From positions 1-64,000 of the forward strand of contig JAUIFE010000028.1 in NCBI GenBank assembly GCA_030429565.1: a stretch of 64,000 nucleotides of DNA. The letters run 5' to 3'. Source of the stretch: Holophagae bacterium. GTDB lineage: Bacteria > Acidobacteriota > Holophagae > Acanthopleuribacterales > Acanthopleuribacteraceae. Below are positions 35,002 through 43,098 of this stretch, one piece after another; positions within the stretch are counted from its first letter, which is position 1; every line of letters begins with the position of its first letter. Made by a program: the position numbers and the translations under genes. Under the pieces are notes generated by a model. That model saw nothing but the letters and a program-made list of their open reading frames with translations. It did not search any database and was not told where the DNA came from.

Positions 35002-36444
35002 ATGCAACCACGCGTCGAGGCGTTTCATGAAGAAATGTGCCAGGAGCACTTGGACGAGGCATCGTTCCTTTACGATCACCGCATTGCGCTGACCTGGGAC
35101 CTCGAATACACGTGGCCCGAACAGGCCGAGCAAGAAGCCAAATTCGAGGCCCATCTCGATGCCTTGTTCGCCCACGGCCAAATTGCGTGGCAAGTCATGC
35201 GTGAAACCGCCGCCCCCACCGACAGCGGCGAACTCTACACCGCGCTTTGCTTTTATTTTCGCGGCGACAGTCCCAACGATGTGGCCGCCTTGATTCCCGA
35301 TATCGATTACGAGGAAGAAACGGTGACCACCGCGCTGGTCACTGCTTTGGTTTACCGTTGCCCCGATCACTGGGCCGACCATTTGGCCGCCTGGGCCGAC
35401 GAACACGAAGCCTTTTTACCTTTTTACTGTCGCGTGGCCGCACGCCGCGGCTTCGCCGCCGGCAACGCCGTCGCCGCTTTGCGTGAGCGCGGCGATTGGG
35501 CCACGTACGCCGATTGTATGCGGTTGATCAATGCACAGGCGGCCGCCGCCGAAATCTTCGCCGCCACCAAAGACAGCGACGCCTTTGGCACCCGATTCGC
35601 CGCCGCCACAACGCTGATGCGCGCCGCCCACCAACCTTTTCTAGAAGCGGTTATGCAGGATACCAACCCCGATGCGGCCGGTCAGTTAACCCTCGCGCTT
35701 ATGGGCTCGAGCGAAACCCACCGCTTTTTGCTCAACCTGGCTCAGACCCAAGAAATCGACGAAAACCTCTTTCTCGCCATGGCTTTGCTGGGTGATCCAC
35801 GCGTCTGCCCGTTTTTAATTCAACAACTGGAAGCGCAAAGCGATTGGGCCGAGGCCGCCGCCAACGCCTTAAACACCTTGCTCGGCGGCTTTTTTACCGA
35901 GGAGGTGTGGGTCGAAGAAACACTCGAAGACGACGAGTTATTCGAGGAAGAATACGACGCCCGTTACGCGGAGGACGAGGACGACGACGAGGAAGACACG
36001 CCGCGTCCACCCCACGTCAGCCATGATGACGAAGACGAAGACGAAGACGACGACGATGAAGATGAGGACGAACAGGAAGAGGAAGAGGAAGCAGACGAAG
36101 AACCCCAGGGCGAAGAAGTGAACCGCCTCAGCCAAGACCCCGCCGTGTGGCGCGAACATCTGCAAACCCTACAACTGCAGGACGGCTTGCGTTATCGCTA
36201 CGGTCAACCGGCGACACCGCTCACCGTGGTCACTTCGTTGTTTGAACCGCGCACCCCGAATTTCATGCGCGAGCTGATCCTGCACGAGTGCTTGATTCGC
36301 TACAACATCGAGATCCCGCTTTCCGTGCACACGCCGGTTCAAGTTCAAATCGACTACGGTCACAGCTTAGCGGCACAACTGGCCCAGCAAGGCGACATGT
36401 TGCCGCCTGGCTGCTGGACGTACCTCAACAATCCCTACCAATAA
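35002..36444 (+). CDS. HEAT-like protein with a long acidic tract, type VI associated
   Basis: A 480-residue soluble protein. Residues 1-310 are helical, with HEAT-like phrases (LTLALMGSSETHRFLL, LAMALLGDPRVCPFLIQQL), recalling the TIGR02270-type proteins of some type VI loci. About 60 residues of nearly continuous Asp and Glu follow (about 315-370). The C-terminal 100 residues (from PAVWREHLQTL) resemble a domain often found alone in such proteins, with the phrase LILHECLIRYNIEIPLSVH. It is co-directional with the VgrG island, 47 nt after the lipoprotein gene. Its function is unknown; adaptor or chaperone is a guess. Confidence 0.7.
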   Translation: MQPRVEAFHEEMCQEHLDEASFLYDHRIALTWDLEYTWPEQAEQEAKFEAHLDALFAHGQIAWQVMRETAAPTDSGELYTALCFYFRGDSPNDVAALIPDIDYEEETVTTALVTALVYRCPDHWADHLAAWADEHEAFLPFYCRVAARRGFAAGNAVAALRERGDWATYADCMRLINAQAAAAEIFAATKDSDAFGTRFAAATTLMRAAHQPFLEAVMQDTNPDAAGQLTLALMGSSETHRFLLNLAQTQEIDENLFLAMALLGDPRVCPFLIQQLEAQSDWAEAAANALNTLLGGFFTEEVWVEETLEDDELFEEEYDARYAEDEDDDEEDTPRPPHVSHDDEDEDEDDDDEDEDEQEEEEEADEEPQGEEVNRLSQDPAVWREHLQTLQLQDGLRYRYGQPATPLTVVTSLFEPRTPNFMRELILHECLIRYNIEIPLSVHTPVQVQIDYGHSLAAQLAQQGDMLPPGCWTYLNNPYQ

Positions 36445-36497
36445 ATGCCCTCGTCCTTCTTTATTTGGTCCTAACCTTAACCGCGAGGCACGCACCG

Positions 36498-37268
36498 ATG
36501 ACCACCAAGCACAGCGACCTTTTGCGCAGTATTCCCGTGCCACCGGTCGGTTCTGAAGAAAACTTTGCCTTTATGGCCGTTGAGCAAATCCTTAACTTTG
36601 CCTTCAACCGCTATTTGGGCAACCTCGAGGAACAAGGCTACCTGTCGAAAACAGCCCAGGCAACGGCGCACGGGTGGGTCGACGGCCACCCCGGCCCACT
36701 GTTGCAGCTCAAATTCGATACCATGGATCAGGTCCAAGAACGCTTTACGCCCAACATCATTCGAATGGCACGGGATTTTTTTGGCGAGCGCTCGTTCAAA
36801 CCCGGCCTTTTAAACGCAAGCGAAACCTCGGGACACAATCCCGCGCTGGGCAAGCAACACCTCTATCAGCTTTTAAAAGACTTCGCGCTCTCGCAGAACA
36901 CCAAACACTTTCAAAGTCGCCAAAAACACGGCTGGTGGCACACCTTAAAGGCGGCAACCCAACGCAGAAAACAACGGGATCACAGCGAGCGCATGTTGCG
37001 TTTGTTGCGCTTGGCCATGGCTGTCCCCTGCGCCGGCGGCGCAACGGTGAACGCCGATGATGCGGCCTTTCTCAACGGACCGGGAACACGTTTTCTGACG
37101 CAAGAACAAAGCGATCCCTGTTTTCCTCAAGCCGTTGATGTGCTCAACGGTCTGGCTTTCTTGACGCAGAACCATCCCGACTTTGTCACCGGCTCTTGGC
37201 GCTTGGTTCGCTACAACCCCGAAACCAGCTTGCGCAAAAGCTTCGAGAACTTGCTTCGTTCAGATTAA
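36498..37268 (+). CDS. Hypothetical soluble protein at the end of the VgrG island
   Basis: A 256-residue protein I do not recognise. It has no signal peptide or membrane helix. The middle part is basic and aromatic (SRQKHGWWHTLKAATQRRKQ), and the last 40 residues include GSWRLVRYNPE. GAGG lies about 10 nt before the ATG at 36498; the frame extends back to 36288, but that part overlaps the preceding gene. It follows that gene on the same strand after about 50 nt, so it is probably the last gene of the island transcript. Its TAA overlaps the stop codon of the PARG-like gene on the other strand. Confidence 0.65.
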   Translation: MTTKHSDLLRSIPVPPVGSEENFAFMAVEQILNFAFNRYLGNLEEQGYLSKTAQATAHGWVDGHPGPLLQLKFDTMDQVQERFTPNIIRMARDFFGERSFKPGLLNASETSGHNPALGKQHLYQLLKDFALSQNTKHFQSRQKHGWWHTLKAATQRRKQRDHSERMLRLLRLAMAVPCAGGATVNADDAAFLNGPGTRFLTQEQSDPCFPQAVDVLNGLAFLTQNHPDFVTGSWRLVRYNPETSLRKSFENLLRSD

Positions 37269-38095
37269 GCCGAAAAACGCTGCCGAAACGCGGTCAGGTT
37301 GGGATGGTTTTTTTTGCTGTAAACGGCAAATACAATATGGTCAAAGGCATACTTAAAACGCGCCTCGTCCAGCCAGGTGGCGAAATGACCGGCGACCATC
37401 TCTGGGTCGTTGCGAAACACACCGCAGCCCCAAGCACCTAGCACCAGATTGCGGCAGCCTTCGGCTTTGGCCAATGCCAAAACCAAACCGATGCGCTGCG
37501 CCATCGCCTGACTGATGGCCGCCTCATCCGTGTTTTCTTTGGCGCGCGCCTCACCCGCGTGGGGTGCCGGTGCGGTAATGATCGAAGCGCGAAAGGGTTG
37601 GTTGCAAAAGCCGTCCTCCGCCACCCGGAAAAACGGCACGCCTGGCGAGTAAATCATATGATCCGAGTAAAGTGGACATGAACGAGCGCGGTTGAATTCG
37701 TAGTATTCCGGGCAGCGCAACAGCGTCGGGTACAGCCCGGAACAACGTGCCACATCTTCTTCCTGCGCTTTGGAACCGGTCAAAAAGCCACCGCCGACGC
37801 GCCGCGCCGAGGCGAAGTTCAGAGCACCAATGTCCGATTTCCCTGCTTGAACCGCCAGCCGGTAGATTGCCGCCTGGGTTGATTCCATGGTGACTTCAAC
37901 CGTGGTCGCCCGGGTTTCCTGGCTGACAACCGTATCGGCTAAAAGCGCTTGCAGTTGTGACGGCGTCCACAGCCGTGTGCCCGCTTCCGAGGCCGCCTGC
38001 CAAGCGCCTATTTCGTGAACGGTCCCATCCGGCGCCGTGTAGTTGCCGCGTTCCACCACGGCCAAGGTTTCCTTGGCAATACCGATCAAACTCAT
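37265..38095 (-). CDS. TIGR02452 family poly(ADP-ribose) glycohydrolase-like protein
   Basis: A 276-residue macrodomain-fold protein of the bacterial PARG type. The catalytic signature GGGFLTGSKAQEE is intact: the Gly-rich loop binds the pyrophosphate and the paired Glu residues cleave the ADP-ribose bond. LVLGAWGCGVFRNDP is the second conserved block. It would remove ADP-ribose from proteins or nucleic acids in the cytoplasm. It faces the VgrG island tail to tail with overlapping stop codons (37265-37268). It may be independent of the island, although ADP-ribose reversal next to a toxin island raises an immunity possibility. The start at 38095 gives the expected N-terminus. Confidence 0.85.
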   Translation of the reverse strand: MSLIGIAKETLAVVERGNYTAPDGTVHEIGAWQAASEAGTRLWTPSQLQALLADTVVSQETRATTVEVTMESTQAAIYRLAVQAGKSDIGALNFASARRVGGGFLTGSKAQEEDVARCSGLYPTLLRCPEYYEFNRARSCPLYSDHMIYSPGVPFFRVAEDGFCNQPFRASIITAPAPHAGEARAKENTDEAAISQAMAQRIGLVLALAKAEGCRNLVLGAWGCGVFRNDPEMVAGHFATWLDEARFKYAFDHIVFAVYSKKNHPNLTAFRQRFSA

Positions 38096-38444
38096 AAAGA
38101 ACTCCTATGCGACCAACCTGGGTCGCTAAAAAGGCCGTATGCCGCTTGCCCATCGTACCGGTTTGCGATCCGCGTGGTTAGACGCGGTCGGGCAGAGCGG
38201 TCGGCACATCGTGGGCGTTGGTTGCAATCCATCTACCAACGCCGCGTATAAGGCGCCATATCGCGCACAGAGTGTTGTCGGCCGGCGCAAGTTCAAACCC
38301 ACGCCAGCTTACCGTGCAAGATACACCAAGCTTGGTGTCCAATCAACACTTTATTCAATCTTTTCCTTTGATCTAGGAAATCGCAAAAAAGTTTTGACCT
38401 TAACCTAAGGGCAAGGTTTATGGTTAGGGAGTGAGGAGGGCTTC
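38096..38444. other. Divergent region between the PARG-like gene and merR
   Basis: About 350 nt without a supported gene. The right end carries the MerR-type promoter listed separately and GGAGGG 5 nt before the merR ATG. Nothing else stands out. Confidence 0.6.
38394..38424 (+). promoter_or_regulatory. MerR-type promoter/operator with 19-bp spacer
   Basis: TTGACC (38394-38399) and TATGGT (38419-38424) are separated by 19 bp, the over-long spacing typical of MerR-regulated promoters. An imperfect dyad, ACCTT...AAGGT (38398-38417), fills the spacer. It lies about 20 nt before the merR gene and points to autoregulation of the regulator/ABC operon. Confidence 0.7.
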
Positions 38445-39272
38445 ATGACGAATCGCCTCAAGATTGGGCAAGTCGCGACATTGCTTGATGTTTCCACCAA
38501 AACAATCCGCCATTACCAACAGCAGGGTTTGTTACCGGATCGCCGTGACGATGACAACGGTTACCGCTACTTTCTCCCCAACGACCTGCTTCAACTTCAC
38601 AAGATCATGAAATTGAAGGAACTCGGCATGTCGCTCAATCAAATCGGGGCTGTCCTCAAACAAAGCGATCAACTTCAGACGATGCGCGCTGCGCTCGACA
38701 CCCTGCGCAGTCAACTAGAACAGCAAAAAAGCCAAATCGACGCCCAGTTAGCACGCATCAATGAACTGCTGCTCGAAGAAAACACCATCGGCGCCGATTT
38801 TGACGAGGCCCTGCCCAACGAAGCCGAACTCATGGCCAAATACCGCGAAGCCCTGCCCGACCTCGACCCGGCCATGTTGGAAAAAACCATGGCGATGGAT
38901 CGCAAACTCTTCTCGTTGTTTAAAAATTTCAATTGGCCAGGCGGGCCCGACGCCCAGTTCCAGGCCGCCATGCAGCAAATCATGGCCGATCCGGCCAAAC
39001 TGAAACATTTAGAACCCATCATCGAAGGTTTTTTTGCCTTAATGGAACAGCAACCGGGCGAAGAGGCCGATATTTCCGGTCTGGCCGACGCGATTACGGC
39101 GATGTCGGATGAATTGGGTTTGGGTGATCCCGCCAACCCGGACAACCCCGACAACCCGATGGAAACCGTGTTGCTCGAGTTAATGGCCAAAATAATGCCA
39201 GGCCCCGAAACGCAAACGATGGCGCAACTGATTGATCTTTCGCGCGAACTCAAAGATCGCCGCAACGACTAA
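38445..39272 (+). CDS. MerR family transcriptional regulator
   Basis: A 275-residue regulator. The N-terminal winged helix (about 5-70) reads KIGQVATLLDVSTKTIRHYQQQGLL, then GYRYF, as in MerR proteins. A dimerisation coiled coil follows (about 85-115). The C-terminal 150 residues are acidic and helical with no metal-binding Cys, so a small-molecule ligand is more likely than a metal. It is followed by an ABC exporter pair, suggesting control of efflux. GGAGGG lies 5 nt before the ATG. The promoter upstream has the 19-bp spacer its family untwists. Confidence 0.88.
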   Translation: MTNRLKIGQVATLLDVSTKTIRHYQQQGLLPDRRDDDNGYRYFLPNDLLQLHKIMKLKELGMSLNQIGAVLKQSDQLQTMRAALDTLRSQLEQQKSQIDAQLARINELLLEENTIGADFDEALPNEAELMAKYREALPDLDPAMLEKTMAMDRKLFSLFKNFNWPGGPDAQFQAAMQQIMADPAKLKHLEPIIEGFFALMEQQPGEEADISGLADAITAMSDELGLGDPANPDNPDNPMETVLLELMAKIMPGPETQTMAQLIDLSRELKDRRND

Positions 39273-39378
39273 CCGCCGTTGCGCGATCCCAGCACAACCC
39301 ACCCAAAATGACCGACCGAGACCCCCTGTCATCGGCCCGACCTTGCTCCGTCCACGTCGCATCCACAAGGAGGACACC

Positions 39379-40737
39379 ATGGAACCCCTCGAATTTTCAT
39401 ACACCCAAGACAAAAGCGCCTACCTGCCGATTGCCATTCTGTTCGGCTTACTGTGCCTGGCCGAATCGGCCGTTCTGGCCTATTTAGCGGTCAACTTTTT
39501 ACCGGCACCTTGGAACATCGTGGCCGTTGTCGCCTTCGCATTGTTTCAAATATTGCCCGCCCGCGTTTTAACCGCGCCGCTTTTTACGCAACACCAACTG
39601 GATCAGAAGGGTTTGGCCGTCCGCTATGGGATCACGCGCTGGATGATTGAACGGGATTGGGTCGCTTCCGTCGAGCCGGTTCACCAAAACCTGTCGGGCT
39701 TTGAACCGCTTGCGGGCAGTTTTGACGAGGAGAATAGCCGCATGCTCGCCTGCTTCTCGGAGCAAGGCCAGGTCATGATTCGCCTGAAACAACCGCAATT
39801 GTTCCCGCTCGGCTTCGGACGCCAAGCCGAAAGCGATACCTTGTTAATCAACGCCGACCGCGCCGAACGCCTGTGCGATTTAATGGGCTTTTTTACCGGT
39901 GTCGACCCCGTTGAAACACCTGGCACAACCACGCCGCTCGTGCCCGCCGCCGTCACGCCGGCAACGAGCACGGAGACTGTTCCAGCAACCGCTGTTACCG
40001 GCGACACCGTTCTGTCTTTAAAAGGATTAACGCGTCAATTCGGGTCCATGACCGCCGTCGACGCGCTCGACCTGAACGTCGCCCGAGGCGAGATTGTCGG
40101 CCTATTGGGCTGCAACGGTGCCGGCAAAACCACCACGATAAAGATGATGACCGGCTTGCTTGCGCCCAGCCAGGGCAGCATCACCATCAACGGCTTTAAC
40201 CTGTGGCAAGACGACCTAGCCGCCAAAAAACACTTTGGTTACGTGCCGGATCACGCCGCTTTTTACGGCATGCTCAGTGGTCGCGAACAACTCGAATTCA
40301 CCGCCCAGGTACGCGGCATGGCCTTGGACGAAGCCGACCGCACCATCGACGAACTACTGGAAACGCTGGACCTAGCCGGTGCCCAGAACCGCTCCAATGA
40401 AACCTATTCACTCGGCATGAAACGCAAACTGTCGCTGGCCGCCGCCCTGCTCCATACCCCGGCATTGTTAATTTTGGACGAACCCTTCAACGGTCTCGAC
40501 CCCTGGGCCTCGCAACAATTAAAAAACATGCTGCGCGCCGCCCGCGACCAGGGCATGGCGATTTTGTTGTCGACTCACGATTTAGCCACCGCCGAACAGT
40601 TCTGTGATCGCGTCGCCGTCATCCACCAGGGCCGGAAACTGGCCGACCGCTCCGTCACCGACCTGGTCGCCGAGTTCGGTAGCTTGCAAGACGCCTTTTT
40701 CAGCCTGACCAGCGCCAAGGGAGGTCGCCATGAATGA
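39379..40737 (+). CDS. ABC transporter ATP-binding protein with N-terminal membrane domain
   Basis: A 452-residue protein. The first about 110 residues include two hydrophobic segments (about 14-34 and 42-62), then a soluble region and a Thr/Pro/Ala-rich linker (about 180-215). The ATPase follows: GCNGAGKTT Walker A (about 244), YSLGM in place of LSGGQ (about 342), LLILDEP Walker B and a switch His in STHDL. The N-terminal membrane extension is unusual for an ABC-2 ATPase and may tether it to the permease. The ATG at 39379 has AAGGAGG 6 nt upstream; the longer frame to 39232 overlaps merR. It overlaps the permease gene by 8 nt. Confidence 0.85.
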   Translation: MEPLEFSYTQDKSAYLPIAILFGLLCLAESAVLAYLAVNFLPAPWNIVAVVAFALFQILPARVLTAPLFTQHQLDQKGLAVRYGITRWMIERDWVASVEPVHQNLSGFEPLAGSFDEENSRMLACFSEQGQVMIRLKQPQLFPLGFGRQAESDTLLINADRAERLCDLMGFFTGVDPVETPGTTTPLVPAAVTPATSTETVPATAVTGDTVLSLKGLTRQFGSMTAVDALDLNVARGEIVGLLGCNGAGKTTTIKMMTGLLAPSQGSITINGFNLWQDDLAAKKHFGYVPDHAAFYGMLSGREQLEFTAQVRGMALDEADRTIDELLETLDLAGAQNRSNETYSLGMKRKLSLAAALLHTPALLILDEPFNGLDPWASQQLKNMLRAARDQGMAILLSTHDLATAEQFCDRVAVIHQGRKLADRSVTDLVAEFGSLQDAFFSLTSAKGGRHE

Positions 40738-42199
40738 ACGCGCCGTGTTGCACTTCGCTTGGCGCGTCAGTCGCCGTCAACGTTGGTTTTATCCCGCCCT
40801 CGTCCTATTTGGTTTGTGGTTGTTTTTCGTCGGTTACCAATCGGAACGCATTTTATTGCCACGCCTGCAATCCCTTGCCGACCAAGCAATCTTTCCTTGG
40901 CTGGTCGGCCTCTTCCCTGCTGCTTTTACGTTAATCGCCGCCGCCGTCCAATACTTTGACGCCGGCTTGCGCAGCTACGGCGAAACCAATCAGTTCAACC
41001 TCAGTATGCCCCTGCCGAAAGCCCAACGCGTGGCGCTGCTTGTGTTTGCCAACGTCCTCAAATCACTGGTTCTATGGGCGGCGGTCCTTTTGTTTTACAG
41101 TTGGAGCTGTTTCCGGTTGTCACCCGCTTTGGCACTCTTGGTTGCGCCGGCACTGATCGCGGCGGTTGCGTTGGGTAGCCTGGCCGGTTTCGGTTTGCGC
41201 GCCGTCACCGTGCTCGGCCGCCATCGCGCCGCCTTGGCCGCCTTACAAGTGATTGTTCCAGCCCTCGCCTTACCCGCTCTGTTTAGCGTCGCCCTGATCG
41301 CCTTGCTCGGCACCCACCTGCCGCCCGCACTTTTAGCAGCGGCGGCGACCATCGCCACCGCCCTGAGCGCCACAGCCCTGCGTCGTTTCGGCACCGAACG
41401 GCTCGGCAGCGTTTACGAACAAGCCTTGCTGGTTGGCACCCAAGACGACGCTGTGAAAACCCCGTTCTGGGCCGCCTTCCTTTTGCGCGAAGCACGGCGC
41501 GCCCGCAATCCCTTCGGTGCCTTCCTGGTCCGTTCACTGCGCTGCCGTAGTCGCCTTTGGTTTAACAGCGTGCGTTTTGTCGGCGTGCTCGCGGTGACCT
41601 TCCTGTTCCCCAAATCTCTGACCTTCCTCACCCGCCACGGCTTCTCAGCGACCGAACAATTGAGCCTTTGGCTGATCGGCCTGATCTTCCTGCTCATGAT
41701 CGACGGCGCACCCAACCCAACCGGCAGTGAGGCCAATCGCATGACGACCCTGTTTGCGGCGCCGCTCACGGCAGCCCAAATTCTGCACGCCAAGCTGGGG
41801 GTATACCTTTTCGCTTTTGTCAGTTATGCGGTGGTCCTCGCGGCGATGCTGACCTGGCAGGGCGATTTGGCCACACGCGTCGGGCTGATCGCTTTAGGCC
41901 AAACGTTTCCCATTGTTTTGGGGTTGTCGGCCCTGTTTGTATTTGGGTCGGCCTTCGACATCAATCTGTCGCGCAGTCTGGGCATTGGTTTTATGGCCAA
42001 ACTCCACGAAGAAGCGCCGACCACACCAGTCGCCTTGGGCTTGGTTTTTTGCGCCGGTGCTTGGGTTCTGAGCCAGGGTTTCGTCATGCACCAATTCGAT
42101 AGCGCCGCACAGGTGGCGGTGTTGTGGGCCACCAACCTGACGCTGGCTGTTACTTGCCGCCGCCTCGCCCTGTACCAATGGCGCCGCGTGACCCGTTAA
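40730..42199 (+). CDS. ABC transporter permease
   Basis: A 489-residue integral membrane protein with about 10-12 hydrophobic segments and no recognisable ATPase motifs. It overlaps the ATP-binding gene by 8 nt, so it is the translocation subunit of that exporter. It is larger than a typical six-helix ABC-2 permease. The segment after residue 240 (FLLREARRARNPFGAFLVRS) is basic and probably a cytoplasmic coupling region. The substrate is unknown; regulation by the upstream MerR suggests drug or toxic-compound efflux. Confidence 0.8.
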   Translation: MNERAVLHFAWRVSRRQRWFYPALVLFGLWLFFVGYQSERILLPRLQSLADQAIFPWLVGLFPAAFTLIAAAVQYFDAGLRSYGETNQFNLSMPLPKAQRVALLVFANVLKSLVLWAAVLLFYSWSCFRLSPALALLVAPALIAAVALGSLAGFGLRAVTVLGRHRAALAALQVIVPALALPALFSVALIALLGTHLPPALLAAAATIATALSATALRRFGTERLGSVYEQALLVGTQDDAVKTPFWAAFLLREARRARNPFGAFLVRSLRCRSRLWFNSVRFVGVLAVTFLFPKSLTFLTRHGFSATEQLSLWLIGLIFLLMIDGAPNPTGSEANRMTTLFAAPLTAAQILHAKLGVYLFAFVSYAVVLAAMLTWQGDLATRVGLIALGQTFPIVLGLSALFVFGSAFDINLSRSLGIGFMAKLHEEAPTTPVALGLVFCAGAWVLSQGFVMHQFDSAAQVAVLWATNLTLAVTCRRLALYQWRRVTR

Positions 42200-42269
42200 C
42201 GCCACACAAGTCAACGACACTATTTTCATAAGGTTACAAGTCAAAAGCGCGCAACCGGATTCGGATAAT

Positions 42270-42917
42270 TTAGTGCTGTTGGTGCGCCTTGTGAACCTTG
42301 CTCAAATAACTAGCGAGGTCCTCGGCCATGCGCTTTTCGTTTAAGCCCCAAACGACCGTGACCCGCTCCTGCGATGTGTGTGCACAAACGTGGTAATGGT
42401 CGTAAACCTTGCTTGGATAACGCCGCCAAGCACCGACCACTTCAAAGCGTTGAATATCCCGCCAAGCAAGTGCTTTACTTTTAAACGGGAAGGAAATCGG
42501 ACCGTGGTTGATGGCTAGCTGCCGCCGCTGGAAATGGAGACGGGTCTGATTCACGGCCGAAAGCAGGGTCCAGAACATGAAAAACAGCCAGAGCGGCAAT
42601 AACAGGAAAAAACCGTAGGCCGGTTTGTCGCTCACGTGGCTAATTAAGAGTTGCGCCATCAAAGGAAGGAAAAAAATGGGTCCCAACAGCAAGCGGCGCC
42701 AAGACTTCCAGCCAACGACCAAAACTTCGTCGCCGCCGAGCTGTTCAACGGCAAGCTTATCGGCCCACATCGCCAACATCAAATCGCCGCCAGGTTCGGG
42801 CGGCTCGAATGGAAACTTGCGTTTGCAGGGCACACACCAGGCAAATTTTTTATCCCAATTCACATAACGATCGCTGACCTCGTGACCACATTGCCCGCAC
42901 GTCGTCAAAATAACCAT
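42270..42917 (-). CDS. Hypothetical membrane protein with N-terminal zinc-ribbon-like motif
   Basis: A 215-residue protein I do not recognise. CGQCGHEV near residue 7 and CVPCKRKF near residue 28 form two CxxC pairs, suggesting a small zinc ribbon. Two membrane helices (about 76-95 and 100-122) follow, then a C-terminal cytoplasmic domain resembling a PH-like bPH domain. The ATG at 42917 is preferred because the CxxC motif follows directly; upstream extension to 43046 is poorly supported. It is convergent with the ABC permease gene. Confidence 0.65.
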   Translation of the reverse strand: MVILTTCGQCGHEVSDRYVNWDKKFAWCVPCKRKFPFEPPEPGGDLMLAMWADKLAVEQLGGDEVLVVGWKSWRRLLLGPIFFLPLMAQLLISHVSDKPAYGFFLLLPLWLFFMFWTLLSAVNQTRLHFQRRQLAINHGPISFPFKSKALAWRDIQRFEVVGAWRRYPSKVYDHYHVCAHTSQERVTVVWGLNEKRMAEDLASYLSKVHKAHQQH

Positions 42918-43098
42918 ACATTCCCGCCTAACCGAAAATACCCATGCCGTCGACACCACCCGATGCAGGCAAGGACCTGACCGAGCAGGCGTTGGACGGC
43001 GAAAAAAGGTGAAGCGTTGCCACTCGGAGGCCGCAACCGGACTCAATGGTTAAACGCAGATTTCGCGGCTTTGTTTTTCGACGGCCCTGGGAACCGGT

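Noticed and set aside
35940..36125. Long minus-strand frame with a hydrophobic stretch opposite the acidic tract
   Set aside because: It is the antisense of the Asp/Glu run, which automatically reads as Phe/Leu/Val-rich; the plus-strand gene explains it.
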